This document shows positions 52,225 to 60,988 of a DNA stretch of 64,000 nucleotides, piece after piece. The stretch is from Planctomycetota bacterium. Its GTDB lineage: Bacteria > Planctomycetota > UBA1135 > UBA2386. Below the pieces are notes generated by a model. That model made no database searches and was not told the DNA's origin. It saw only the letters and a list, made by a program, of their open reading frames with translations. The DNA is taken from NCBI GenBank assembly GCA_016794565.1, contig JAEUHQ010000097.1:1-64000 (forward strand). Reading direction: 5' to 3'. Position 1 is the stretch's first letter, and each line of letters opens with the position of its first letter. Made by a program: the position numbers and the translations under genes.

Positions 52225-53999
52225 GACCGGCGCTCCTCCGGTGTCCCGGCCAGTTGCCGCGTCCACCGCACGAGGATCTCGTCGCGCACCAGTGCACGGA
52301 CGGCTGTCGTCGACTGCAGCGCCAGCGCCCGAGCAGCCAGGTCGCGGCACTCGCACTCGGTGAAGCTGCGCAGCATCAGGCGGACGCGTGGCAGGAACAC
52401 GGGCGCCATCGACAGCTCGCGGAACCCGAGCCCGATCAGCAAGGGCGTGAACAGGTGGTCCCCGGCGATCTCGCCGCAGATCGACACACCCTTGCCCGCC
52501 GAGTTCGCCGCATCCGCGATCTGCTTCAGGACCCGCAGCACGCCCGGGTGGAACGGGTCGTACATCTTGGCAACCCGCTGGTTGTCGCGATCGACCGCGA
52601 GCAGGTACTGCACGAGGTCGTTGGTGCCGACCGAGACGAAGTCGCAGAGCGGCAGGACGTCGGGCAGCACGGACACGAGGACTGGCACTTCGACCATCGC
52701 GCCGAGTTCGATGGTCGCGTCGTGCGGGACACCATTCGCCTTCAGATCCGCGACGAGCTGCCCCATCACTTCGCGACAACGCGCGACCTCGTTGCGCGTC
52801 GTCACCATCGGCAACAGGATCCGCGCATGCCCGTGCGCGCTCGCCCGCAGGATGGCGCGCATCTGCGAGTACAGGATGTCCGGCCAGTCGAGGCAGAGGC
52901 GAATGCCGCGCCATCCGAGGACCGGATTGCGCTCGTCGGGCATCTTGAAGTAGCCGAGCGGCTTGTCGCCACCGACGTCGAGCGTGCGGAACGTCACCGG
53001 CTTGCCTTCGGCGCCGATCATCGCGCGGCTGTACATCGCGACCTGCTCGTCCTCGGTCGGGAACTGCCTCCGCTCCATGAACGCGAACTCCGTGCGGAAG
53101 AGGCCGATCCCCGCGATCGACTCCGGCTCGAGGCTGTCGAGGTCGCGAACGCCTTCGACGTTCGCCATCAACTGCACCGCGACGCCGTCCTGCGTGACCG
53201 AAGGCTGGAATCGCAGTTCCGAGAGCCGGCGATCGATCGCCACCTGCTCGGCCCGCATCCGTTCGTAGTCCTGCAACTGCTCCGGCGTCGGGTCGAGGAT
53301 CACGAGCCCGGCGTCCCCGTCGATGATCGCGACCGTGCCCGTCTGGGACTCGAGCATGATCTGCTCGATCCCGACGACCGACGGAATGCCGAGGGACCGC
53401 GCGAGGATCGCACCGTGCGAGTACTTGCCGCCGTGCTCGGTGACGATGCCGCGGATGTGGGCCCGGTCGAGGATGCCGGCGTCGCTCGGCAGGAACTCCT
53501 CCGCTGCGAACAGGTAGTCGATCCCGTTGGCCGTGTACTTGCCGCGCTCGGTCGCCAACAGCGCGCCGACGAGCTGACGACCGATGTCGCGCAGGTCCGC
53601 CGCGCGTTCGCGCATCGCGGCGTTCTCCATCGCGGCGAAGCAAGCCTCGTAGCGAGCGATCACCCGCTGCAGCGCCACTTCGAGGTTGACGTGGTGCTGC
53701 ACGATCTCGGACTCGACATCCTTCTGGAACGTCGGGTCGTGCAGGATCGCGAGCTGCGCGTCGTAGATGCGCGCATCGTGCGTCGCGATGGCGCCGGACA
53801 GCTCCTTCTGGAGCGCCATCAGGTCCGCGGCGACTTCGGCGATCGCACACTGGAACCGCGCGCGCTCAGCCGCCAGACCGTCGGGTGCGACCTTCCACGT
53901 CGGGATGTGATCGAGCGCCGCATGGAAGTGGACGATCGGCGCGATCGCCACACCTGGGGCCGCAGCGATGCCTTTCAGTTTGCGAGCCATCCGTGCCAT
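52221..53999 (-). CDS. ptsI: PTS enzyme I (phosphoenolpyruvate-protein phosphotransferase)
   Basis: A 592-residue enzyme I (E. coli 575). Phospho-His195 in GGKYSHGAILARSLGIP (the usual T before SH is Y here), then the PEP-binding barrel with GIGLFRTEFAFM, RTLDVGGDKPL, MVEVP and the catalytic Cys in SICGEIAGD. It transfers phosphate from PEP to HPr or an NPr-like protein. No HPr or EII gene is in the window, so a regulatory rather than sugar-import PTS is possible. ATG at 53999 is used; the second Met is 9 nt later. It is divergent from the coiled-coil gene. Confidence 0.95.
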   Translation of the reverse strand: MARMARKLKGIAAAPGVAIAPIVHFHAALDHIPTWKVAPDGLAAERARFQCAIAEVAADLMALQKELSGAIATHDARIYDAQLAILHDPTFQKDVESEIVQHHVNLEVALQRVIARYEACFAAMENAAMRERAADLRDIGRQLVGALLATERGKYTANGIDYLFAAEEFLPSDAGILDRAHIRGIVTEHGGKYSHGAILARSLGIPSVVGIEQIMLESQTGTVAIIDGDAGLVILDPTPEQLQDYERMRAEQVAIDRRLSELRFQPSVTQDGVAVQLMANVEGVRDLDSLEPESIAGIGLFRTEFAFMERRQFPTEDEQVAMYSRAMIGAEGKPVTFRTLDVGGDKPLGYFKMPDERNPVLGWRGIRLCLDWPDILYSQMRAILRASAHGHARILLPMVTTRNEVARCREVMGQLVADLKANGVPHDATIELGAMVEVPVLVSVLPDVLPLCDFVSVGTNDLVQYLLAVDRDNQRVAKMYDPFHPGVLRVLKQIADAANSAGKGVSICGEIAGDHLFTPLLIGLGFRELSMAPVFLPRVRLMLRSFTECECRDLAARALALQSTTAVRALVRDEILVRWTRQLAGTPEERRS

Positions 54000-54095
54000 G
54001 CCGTTTTCCGGGACGGTGCCGCAGTTTGCAACATGGCCGCTTCATCTGATCGTCACTGCGAGCCGATCGACGGCACGGGGCCGACGAGCATCACC

Positions 54096-55547
54096 ATGAA
54101 GAACGCGCCAGAGTCCAAGAACACGACCGACGATCTGCCGACCTTCCTGCACGCGGGCGGAGCCACCGACGCGAACGCGGAGGGCGGCAGTCCGAACGAC
54201 ACCGAGAGTCTCGACGGAGAGGGCGACTCGACGGAGCCTGGAGCGACGACCGCGCCGGACCCGACGGACGCGGGCGAGTCGAGCGGTCATGGAACGCCCA
54301 CGACCGACATCGGGCGGCCGCCGCGCAACCGCAAGGAACGCACCGCGAACGCGGGTTCCGGCAGCATCGGCGGTCTCCTGTTCGGCGCGGCACTGGTCGC
54401 CGCGGCCGTGGTCCTCGGGGTCGCGCCCATCGCACCCGCCGCGCTCGAGTCGCTGTCACGCCTGGGCGTCTCGTCCGCCACGCTGCTGGTCGCCGGAGTC
54501 GTGTTCCTCGCCGCTGGATCCAACCGTCGCCACATCGCGGCACTCCAGGGCCGGGTCGACGACCTCGGCGGCAACACCGAAGACGTGACGAGCCTGCGCG
54601 AAGGCATGCAGTTCCTCGTCGAATCGCAGCACGCGAGCAACGAACGCCCGCCGGCAGCCGGTGAGGAGCTCCAGCACGTGCTGATCGCGCTCCAGCGCCA
54701 GGACGAGAAGATCAACAACCTCACGAAGGCCATCAAGATGTACGGCAAGCCCTTGATGGAGATCTCCGGCCAGGGCACGGAGTTGTCGGGCGCGATCACG
54801 CACATCCGCACGGCGGTCGAAGCGGGCAACGAAGCCGCGAAGCAGACCTTCGGCCGGATGGAGAAGCAGCTCGAAGCCCAGCTCGAGGCCCAGACCGCAC
54901 CGAGCAAGGACGCGGCGGCGATCCAGGCGTCGCTCCAGAAGCTGCACGCGACGATGGAGGCCGTGCAGAAGAAGACCGGGACGATGCCGACGCTCGAGCC
55001 GTTGCAGCAGCAGGTCGGCCGACTCGAGGTCGCGGTCGCCGCGATCGCGCAGCGCGTCGAGGACAACGAACTCCGCAAGAGCCTGCTGCGCCTCGAGGAC
55101 GCCACGCAGAAGTCCCGCGAAGACGTGCAGCAGCTCCTGCGCGGCGACGGCCTGCAGAAGGCCACGAGCCAGCTCCAGGAACGCCTCGACAAGGCCACGG
55201 GCCGCCTCAGCGACGGCCTCACGCAGATGCGCGACGGCCACCTCGGCGGTCTCGAGTCGTCGCTGCGCGAGATCCAGCGCGAAGTGAGCGGCGTCGCGAC
55301 CAGCGTCGCCCAGATCCAGGCTGCCGTGAAGGCCGGCGGCGGGCGCGCGGCAGCCGCACCGACCGCGGCGGCCACGCCGATCGCGGCGCCGACACCGGCA
55401 CCCGCACCGGCTGCTCCGACCACGCCGGCGGTGCCGGCGGCGGCGAGCGATGCGGCGGGCAACACGGCGTACCAGACGGGCACCCGTTCGAGCGCCGGCA
55501 AGAACGTTCTCGGCGCCATCGCGAAGCTGAAGCAGATGAAGACGTGA
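54096..55547 (+). CDS. Membrane protein with long coiled-coil region
   Basis: A 483-residue protein of unknown family. The N-terminal 85 residues are acidic, Gly/Thr-rich and disordered. Two TM segments follow at about 88-108 (GGLLFGAALVAAAVVLGVAPI) and 122-138. Then about 270 residues of heptad-like helix (DLGGNTEDVTSLREGMQFL; KQLEAQLEAQTAPSKDA; LERLEDAT-type repeats), an Ala/Pro linker and a short basic tail (GKNVLGAIAKLKQMKT). ATG at 54096 is preferred; ATG at 54033 would add 21 residues. The topology suggests a scaffold on the cytoplasmic or periplasmic face. Function cannot be assigned. Confidence 0.7.
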   Translation: MKNAPESKNTTDDLPTFLHAGGATDANAEGGSPNDTESLDGEGDSTEPGATTAPDPTDAGESSGHGTPTTDIGRPPRNRKERTANAGSGSIGGLLFGAALVAAAVVLGVAPIAPAALESLSRLGVSSATLLVAGVVFLAAGSNRRHIAALQGRVDDLGGNTEDVTSLREGMQFLVESQHASNERPPAAGEELQHVLIALQRQDEKINNLTKAIKMYGKPLMEISGQGTELSGAITHIRTAVEAGNEAAKQTFGRMEKQLEAQLEAQTAPSKDAAAIQASLQKLHATMEAVQKKTGTMPTLEPLQQQVGRLEVAVAAIAQRVEDNELRKSLLRLEDATQKSREDVQQLLRGDGLQKATSQLQERLDKATGRLSDGLTQMRDGHLGGLESSLREIQREVSGVATSVAQIQAAVKAGGGRAAAAPTAAATPIAAPTPAPAPAAPTTPAVPAAASDAAGNTAYQTGTRSSAGKNVLGAIAKLKQMKT

Positions 55548-55567
55548 GTTCGCCCGACGCCGCCCGG

Positions 55568-55573
55568 TAGCCT
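55568..55573 (+). promoter_or_regulatory. Putative -10 element of the CWC-mutarotase operon
   Basis: TAGCCT ends 7 nt before the ATG at 55581 with no Shine-Dalgarno. Transcription would start at about the ATG. No -35 is evident. Confidence 0.35.
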
Positions 55574-55580
55574 CACGACC

Positions 55581-55829
55581 ATGGCCGAGCTCGTCGACCC
55601 CGCGCGCTGTCCGTTGTGCGGCGGCCGCAACGACTGCGCGCTGGCGGATCCGGCGCGCGGTTCCGCGTGCGCCGACTGCTGGTGCTCGCAGGTGACCTTC
55701 GATCGCGAACTGCTGCAATGCGTGCCGGACTCCGCCGCCGGCAAGGCGTGCATCTGCCGGAACTGCGCCACCCGCCCCGATCGCCCCTCCGCCGAACCAC
55801 CATGGAACAGCAACTCGCCGCGGGCGTGA
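55581..55829 (+). CDS. Cysteine-rich CWC-family small protein
   Basis: An 82-residue protein with ten Cys: CPLC (10-13), C19, CADCWC (30-35), C47, and CICRNC (57-62). The CWC core and the closing ACICRNC pattern match the cysteine-rich CWC family. Metal (likely zinc) binding is expected; function is unknown. It overlaps the mutarotase gene by 28 bp in another frame, and the Cys pattern shows both frames are real. The last 20 residues beyond CICRNC are low in Cys and may be a tail created by the overlap. Confidence 0.8.
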   Translation: MAELVDPARCPLCGGRNDCALADPARGSACADCWCSQVTFDRELLQCVPDSAAGKACICRNCATRPDRPSAEPPWNSNSPRA

Positions 55830-56671
55830 CCCGCATCAAGGATCCCGGCGGCCGCGACGCGCTGCAGCTCGCGTGCGGCGACAGCGTCGCCGTGGTGTCG
55901 CTGCTCGGCGCACAGGTCCTGTCGTGGCGCACCGCCTGCGGGGACGTGCTGTGGACCGCGACCAACGCGAAGTACGAAGCGGGCAAGCCCGTGCGCGGCG
56001 GCGTCCCGCTCGTGTTCCCTTGGTTCGGCGACCACCCGAGCGACGACAAGCGTCCTGCGCACGGTTTCGCCCGCAACCTCGAGTGGCGGCTCGTGCACGC
56101 CAATCCGGGACCCGAGGTCGTGCTCGAGACCTCGGACGACGACTCCACGCGCACACTGTGGCCGCACGCGTTCCGGCTGCGACTCTCGATCTCCGTCGCC
56201 GACACGCTGCGACTCGTGTTGACGGTCGAGAACCCCGGCGAGCAGCCGTTCTCCTTCGAGGAGGCGCTGCACACCTACTTCGCGGTCGGCGACGTGAAGA
56301 CGGCGACGCTGCACGGCCTGGAGGGTGTGCCGTTCACGGAGACGGCCGCGGCACCCGAGGCGAAGTGGGACCCGAGACAACCACTCGCGTTCCGCGCGGA
56401 GACCGATCGTGTCTTCCAGGGCGCACCCGAGAAGCTCGAGTTGCGTGCCCCGTCCCTGTCACGCGCCGTGGCGCTCAAGTCGCGCGACGCGAAGTCCACC
56501 ATCGTGTGGAACCCGTGGCCCGAGAAGTGCGCGCGCCTGGCGCAGATGGCGCCCGACGATTGGACGAAGTTCTGCTGCGTCGAGACCGCGAACGTGCGGG
56601 CGAACGCGGTGAAGCTCGGCCCCGGTGAAGCGCATCGCATGTCCCTGACCCTGACCTGCGCGAAGGTCTAG
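55802..56671 (+). CDS. D-hexose-6-phosphate mutarotase (aldose 1-epimerase fold)
   Basis: A 289-residue galactose-mutarotase-fold protein of the YeaD group. GGVPLVFPWFGDHPSDDKRPAHGFARNLEW (61-90) carries the phosphate-binding Arg and catalytic His. FEEALHTYFAVGDV (second His) and a late VVWNPW-type loop (IVWNPWPEKC) with FCCVETANV follow. YeaD interconverts anomers of glucose-6-phosphate and related sugars, speeding entry to glycolysis. The start overlaps the CWC gene. The stop is one base from the converging lipoprotein stop. Confidence 0.92.
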   Translation: MEQQLAAGVTRIKDPGGRDALQLACGDSVAVVSLLGAQVLSWRTACGDVLWTATNAKYEAGKPVRGGVPLVFPWFGDHPSDDKRPAHGFARNLEWRLVHANPGPEVVLETSDDDSTRTLWPHAFRLRLSISVADTLRLVLTVENPGEQPFSFEEALHTYFAVGDVKTATLHGLEGVPFTETAAAPEAKWDPRQPLAFRAETDRVFQGAPEKLELRAPSLSRAVALKSRDAKSTIVWNPWPEKCARLAQMAPDDWTKFCCVETANVRANAVKLGPGEAHRMSLTLTCAKV

Positions 56672-56672
56672 A

Positions 56673-57470
56673 CTAAGGCTTCGCCGCGAGGCGACGCCGC
56701 GCGAGTTCGCGCAGGAGATCGGCGGACCAGCGGGTGGAATCGTCCGCCGGAGCGCCGATGCAGAGGCGCCACTGCTCCTCTGCGGCACCGGTGTCGCCGG
56801 CCGCGGCGAGTGCGTCGCCGTAGAACAGGTGGTTCACCGGGACCGAACGCAGCGCCACCGCACGGGCGAGCGCCCTCGTCCCCGCCGCTACATCGCCGTA
56901 CGGCCACGGCGCCTTGCTGCGGAACCTGCCCTGGAGGCGCAGCGGTGCGCCGCCGTCGAGTGCGGCGTTCGCGGCGATAGCCGCATCGATCGCCTTCACG
57001 AGACGGCCGCCGTACCCCGCCATGAGCGAGCGAGCCGGTCCGTTCGCCCATGCGAGCAGGGAGACGTGCAGCCCCTCGTGGAGGCGCGCAGCCGCGTCGT
57101 CCGGCCGCGTGTTCACGGCGCGCTCGGCACAGGCGAGGCCTTCGTTGCACAACGAAACGATGCCCGCGCGCACATCGTCACCGAGCCGATCTTCCGCCGC
57201 GAGCACCGTCGCACGGTCGGCGTCGCGGTGGAGGTCGAGCCACGCCACGGTCGCCTGCTGGAGGCGCAGGTCGGCGGCCTGGAACAACCGCTCGGTCGCG
57301 AACATCTGCGCCGCGGCGTCGCTCGGCGCCGCACGCGCGGCGTTCAGCGCGTCCTGGGCGAGGGCATCGATGCCCGACGCCGACGACAACGTCTCGTCGG
57401 CCGGCGGCGCGGAGAGCGCACAGGCACCGAACAGCAGACCGAGCAGCGCGACGACCGGGCCGGATCGCAC
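56673..57470 (-). CDS. Putative lipoprotein with helical repeats
   Basis: A 265-residue protein: signal with lipobox LFGAC (Cys17) from GTG at 57470, then an all-helical domain. HEGLHVSLLAWANGPARSLMAGYGGRLVKAIDAAI and a TPR-like ending (PVNHLFYGDALAAAGDTGAAEEQW) are visible. TPR-like helices suggest protein contact. It could be a member of a TRAP-associated helical lipoprotein family, but the signature Cys-rich start is not seen, so no function is given. It is transcribed away from the biotin genes 50 bp upstream. Confidence 0.65.
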   Translation of the reverse strand: MRSGPVVALLGLLFGACALSAPPADETLSSASGIDALAQDALNAARAAPSDAAAQMFATERLFQAADLRLQQATVAWLDLHRDADRATVLAAEDRLGDDVRAGIVSLCNEGLACAERAVNTRPDDAAARLHEGLHVSLLAWANGPARSLMAGYGGRLVKAIDAAIAANAALDGGAPLRLQGRFRSKAPWPYGDVAAGTRALARAVALRSVPVNHLFYGDALAAAGDTGAAEEQWRLCIGAPADDSTRWSADLLRELARRRLAAKP

Positions 57471-57520
57471 GGTGGAGAACGTAGCGGCGCGCACGCGGTT
57501 GTCACGAACGCCGCACGTCG

Positions 57521-58021
57521 TCACTCCATCTCGAGCAGGAGCGCGCCGCCGGCAACGGCTTCGCCCTTCTTGCAGAGCACGCGCGAGACCCTGCCCGCAC
57601 TCTCGGCGACGAGCGGGTTCTGCATCTTCATCGCCTCGAGCACGACGAGCGTCTGCCCTTCTTCGACCTGCGATCCCTCCGCGACCTTCACGTCGACGAC
57701 GATGCCCGGCATCGCGGCGCGCAGTTCGCGCCTTCCGCCCGCCTTGTGGCCGGCGACCGCGTGCGCGGCGCGCTCGCGTTCGTCCTCGACGTGCACCGCG
57801 TATCGCTCGCCGAGCATCTGCAGCACGACCTCTTCGCGCTGCACGTCCGCCACGACGTCGTAGCTCCTCCCGTCGACCAGGAGCGAGAACGTGTCGCCGT
57901 CGCCGACCAGGGCCATGTCCAGCGCGAACGTGCGGTCGCCCGACCGCGCGACCAGCCGGTCGCCATGCCGTTCGATCGTGAACTCCCGCTCTTCGCCTTC
58001 CAGTTTCGTCAGGTACTTCAC
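57521..58021 (-). CDS. Biotin carboxyl carrier protein of acyl-CoA carboxylase
   Basis: A 166-residue carrier subunit. The N-terminal half (1-95) is a linking domain as in acyl-CoA carboxylase alpha chains. The C-terminal biotinyl domain has RAAMPGIVVDVKV and EAMKMQNPL with acceptor Lys132. GTG start at 58021 overlaps the biotin carboxylase stop (GTGA), so the two are made together. The BT-like N-terminus suggests a propionyl/acyl-CoA carboxylase rather than AccB (about 150 with a Pro/Ala linker). The partner carboxyltransferase is probably at 62545-64000. Confidence 0.9.
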   Translation of the reverse strand: MKYLTKLEGEEREFTIERHGDRLVARSGDRTFALDMALVGDGDTFSLLVDGRSYDVVADVQREEVVLQMLGERYAVHVEDERERAAHAVAGHKAGGRRELRAAMPGIVVDVKVAEGSQVEEGQTLVVLEAMKMQNPLVAESAGRVSRVLCKKGEAVAGGALLLEME

Positions 58022-59514
58022 GGCGTGCTCCTCCGGAGGCGTTCGACGCGACCGAGCATGGCCCAGCGCGGGGCCGCATCACCCTGGGCTCTCGTCCCGC
58101 CCGCGCCTGCGCCGACACGCTCCGTCACGAGGAACCGAGCAGCGGCCGCGGCGAGCATCGCGAGCTCACGGCGCGACGCCGGCGGTCGTTTGTCGATGCG
58201 GTCGAGGATGCCGGTGTCGTAGTCGCCAGAGCGGAACTCGTCGCTCTGCAGCGTTCGTAGCGCCACTGGCAGCGACGTCGAGACGCCGACGATGCGCAGT
58301 TCGCGCAGGGCGCGCTGGCAGCGGGCGATCGCCTGTTCGCGATCGGCACCGTGCACGACGAGCTTGGCGAGCATGCTGTCGTAGAACGGCGTCACCTCCA
58401 TTCCGCGGAAGAGCGCGCTGTCGAGCCGGACGCCGGGGCCGCCCGGCATGTTGAGGCGAGTGATGCGGCCGAGCGACGGGAAGTAGGTGTTCGGGTCCTC
58501 GGCGTTGACCCGGACCTCGATCGAGTGGCCGCGCGGCTCGGCGACCGGCGCGAGTTTCTCGCCGGCGCCGACGCGGATCTGTTCGCGCACGAGATCGACC
58601 CCGTACCGCATCTCGGTGACCGGGTGCTCGACCTGGAGCCGCGTGTTCATCTCGAGGAAGTAGAACCTGCCCTCGGAGTACAGGAACTCGACCGTCCCGG
58701 CGCCGACGTAGCCGACCGCTCGCGCGAGGTCGCACGCCGCCTTGCCCATCTGTGCGCGCACCTCGGGGGACAGCGCGATGCACGGCGATTCCTCGACGAG
58801 CTTCTGGTGGCGGCGCTGCACGGAACACTCGCGTTCGCCGTAGTGCACGACGTTGCCGTGCTTGTCCGCCATCACCTGGATCTCGACGTGCCGCGGCCGC
58901 GTCACGAACTTCTCGAGGTAGACACGGTCGTCGCCGAACGCGCCCTTCGCCTCGGCGCGCGCCATGTGGAACGCTTCGAGGAGTTGCTTCTCCTCGCGCA
59001 CGATGCGGATGCCCTTGCCACCGCCGCCCGCAGCGGCCTTCAGCATGACCGGGTAGCCGACCTGCTTCGCCGCGGCGGCGAGCCGCGCCTCGTCGACCTC
59101 TTCCTGCAGGCCCGGCACGAGCGGCACGCCCGCCTTCATCGCGATCTTGCGCGCTTCGACCTTGTCCCCCATCGCGAGGATCGCCGGCGGCGGCGGCCCC
59201 AGGAACTCGACGCCCGCATCGATGCAGGCCTGTGCAGCGTCTTCGTTCTCGCTGAGGAACCCATAGCCCGGGTGCAGCGCGTCGCAGCCGGACTTCTTCG
59301 CGGCGGCGACGACCTTGCCGATGTCGAGGTAGCTCTCGCTCGGCTTGCTGCCCCCGAGGTGCACCGCGTGGGTCGCCCGGCGGACGTGCAGCGCGGTGCG
59401 GTCCGCGTCGGAGTAGACGGCAACCGTCTCGATGCCCATCTCCTGGGCGGTGCGGATCACACGAAGGGCGATCTCGCCGCGATTGGCGACGAGGATGCGT
59501 CGGATGGCCGGCAT
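58018..59514 (-). CDS. accC: Biotin carboxylase subunit of acyl-CoA carboxylase
   Basis: A 498-residue biotin carboxylase. ANRGEIALRVIRTAQEMGI (9-27), HPGYGFLSEN, the glycine loop KAAAGGGGKGIRIV (about 158-171), ECSVQRRHQKLVEE, EMNTRLQVEHPVTE and the catalytic VRVNAEDP. It carboxylates biotin on the carrier with ATP and bicarbonate. The start at 59514 is set by family alignment; a TAGGTT hexamer lies 10 nt upstream. With carrier (overlap) and distal carboxyltransferase it makes a three-chain acyl-CoA carboxylase. The tail has about 40 extra residues. Confidence 0.93.
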   Translation of the reverse strand: MPAIRRILVANRGEIALRVIRTAQEMGIETVAVYSDADRTALHVRRATHAVHLGGSKPSESYLDIGKVVAAAKKSGCDALHPGYGFLSENEDAAQACIDAGVEFLGPPPPAILAMGDKVEARKIAMKAGVPLVPGLQEEVDEARLAAAAKQVGYPVMLKAAAGGGGKGIRIVREEKQLLEAFHMARAEAKGAFGDDRVYLEKFVTRPRHVEIQVMADKHGNVVHYGERECSVQRRHQKLVEESPCIALSPEVRAQMGKAACDLARAVGYVGAGTVEFLYSEGRFYFLEMNTRLQVEHPVTEMRYGVDLVREQIRVGAGEKLAPVAEPRGHSIEVRVNAEDPNTYFPSLGRITRLNMPGGPGVRLDSALFRGMEVTPFYDSMLAKLVVHGADREQAIARCQRALRELRIVGVSTSLPVALRTLQSDEFRSGDYDTGILDRIDKRPPASRRELAMLAAAAARFLVTERVGAGAGGTRAQGDAAPRWAMLGRVERLRRSTP

Positions 59515-59524
59515 GCGGCGGGGG

Positions 59525-59530
59525 AACCTA
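59525..59530 (-). promoter_or_regulatory. Putative -10 element upstream of accC
   Basis: TAGGTT (minus strand) ends 10 nt before the accC ATG; no Shine-Dalgarno. It is back-to-back with the nhaA element 55 bp away. Confidence 0.35.
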
Positions 59531-59585
59531 GCCGGAAGCCGTTCCAGCCGCGACCGGTTTCGCTGGAAGCGACGCGCCTCCCGCC

Positions 59586-59591
59586 TACGGT
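59586..59591 (+). promoter_or_regulatory. Putative -10 element upstream of nhaA
   Basis: TACGGT ends 10 nt before the nhaA ATG at 59602. The match to TATAAT is modest and no -35 or Shine-Dalgarno is seen. Confidence 0.3.
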
Positions 59592-59601
59592 GTCCGCCGA
59601 A

Positions 59602-60933
59602 ATGCACGGCCCCGAGACGAACCGCGACGCGTCCTCGCCCCTGACCGACTTCCTCCGCTCCGAAGCGTTCCCGGGCATCCTGCTCGTCGCCTGCGCGACG
59701 ATCGCGATCGCCGTCGCGAACTCGCCGCTCGCCGACACGTGGAACCACCTTTGGCACGCGACCTTCGCGGTCACTCTCGGCGACGCCACCATCTCGAAGT
59801 CGGTCGCGCACTGGATCAACGACGGCCTGATGGTGCTGTTCTTCTTCTTCGTCGGGCTCGAGATCAAACACGAGGTGCTCGACGGACAACTGCAGTCGCT
59901 GCGTCGCGCGGCGCTGCCGGTTGCGGCGGCGATCGGCGGCATGGTCGTGCCGGCCGCGCTCTACGCCGCGACCGTCGCGTGGCACGGCGCGCCGGAGGCA
60001 CGGGCGGGATGGGGCATCCCGATGGCCACCGACATCGCGTTCGCGCTCGGTGTCCTGGCGCTCCTCGGCGACCGCGTGCCGCCCGGCCTCAAGGTCTTCC
60101 TGGCGACCCTCGCGATCGCCGACGACCTCGGCGCCGTGCTCGTCATCGCGATCTTCTACACGGACCACATCGCGTGGCAGTACCTGGGACTCGGCGCCGC
60201 CGTGCTCGCCGCGTCGTACGCCACGAACCGTCTCGGCGTGCGGAAGACGTGGCCGTACGTGGTGTACGGCATCGCGCTGTGGGCGACGTTCCTGCAGTCC
60301 GGTGTCCATGCGACGATCGCCGGCGTCGCGCTCGCGTTGACGATCCCCGCCCGGCGCAGCCTCGACGAGAAGGAGTTCACGCAACGCGGGCGCGTGCTGC
60401 TGGACGAGTTCGACCGCGTGGGCGACCCCGATCCGCTGACGAACCAGGAACAACTGCACGTCGTGCAGGAACTCCAGCGCCACGCGACCGACGTGCAGGC
60501 GCCGCTGCAGCGGATGACGCACGGCCTGCACCCCCTGGTGAAGCACTTCGTGATCCCGGTGTTCGCGCTCGCGAACGCCGGCGTCGACGTCACTCGCGGC
60601 CTCGGCGACGCGCTGCACCACCCGGCCGCGCACGGCGTCGCCGTCGGACTCCTGCTCGGCAAGCCGATCGGGGTCTTCGTTGCCACGTGGCTCGCGACGA
60701 AGCTGCTCGCCTGCACCCTGCCGGACGGAGTCACGTGGCGGCACGTGCACGGCGCCGCGTGGCTCGCCGGCATCGGCTTCACCATGTCCCTGTTCGTCGA
60801 CGGTCTCGCGTTCGCCGGCGCGCCCCCCGCGTTCGAAGCCTCGAAGGTCGCGATCCTGATCGCGTCGCTCTGCGCTGGCGCGGTCGGTTTCGTCCTGCTC
60901 CGCCGGGCACCTGCGATGCCGGCCGGCGGATGA
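59602..60933 (+). CDS. nhaA: Na+/H+ antiporter NhaA
   Basis: A 443-residue NhaA antiporter (E. coli 388) with about 12 TM helices. The unwound-helix motifs are visible: MATDIAFALGVLALLGDRVP with Asp144 and AIADDLGAVLVIAIFY with Asp174-Asp175, the transport dyad. LFFFFVGLEIKHE, FALANAGVDV and GFTMSLFVDGLAF also match. It exports Na+ for H+ at alkaline pH. An added loop of about 40 residues near 260-305 is longer than in E. coli. Monocistronic; ATG at 59602 fits the family. It interrupts the acyl-CoA carboxylase genes. Confidence 0.95.
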   Translation: MHGPETNRDASSPLTDFLRSEAFPGILLVACATIAIAVANSPLADTWNHLWHATFAVTLGDATISKSVAHWINDGLMVLFFFFVGLEIKHEVLDGQLQSLRRAALPVAAAIGGMVVPAALYAATVAWHGAPEARAGWGIPMATDIAFALGVLALLGDRVPPGLKVFLATLAIADDLGAVLVIAIFYTDHIAWQYLGLGAAVLAASYATNRLGVRKTWPYVVYGIALWATFLQSGVHATIAGVALALTIPARRSLDEKEFTQRGRVLLDEFDRVGDPDPLTNQEQLHVVQELQRHATDVQAPLQRMTHGLHPLVKHFVIPVFALANAGVDVTRGLGDALHHPAAHGVAVGLLLGKPIGVFVATWLATKLLACTLPDGVTWRHVHGAAWLAGIGFTMSLFVDGLAFAGAPPAFEASKVAILIASLCAGAVGFVLLRRAPAMPAGG

Positions 60934-60975
60934 CGTCGCACCATCGCGACCCTGCCAACCGCGGCGGCAGCCCGC

Positions 60976-60981
60976 TAGAAC
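60976..60981 (+). promoter_or_regulatory. Putative -10 element of the Gfo/Idh gene
   Basis: TAGAAC ends exactly 7 nt before the ATG at 60989 with no Shine-Dalgarno. It is the clearest case in the window for a leaderless start. Confidence 0.4.
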
Positions 60982-60988
60982 GGCGCGC

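Noticed and set aside
56673-57470. Assignment as TRAP-transporter TatT subunit
   Set aside because: No TRAP genes nearby and the family's signature N-terminal segment is not seen; left as helical lipoprotein.
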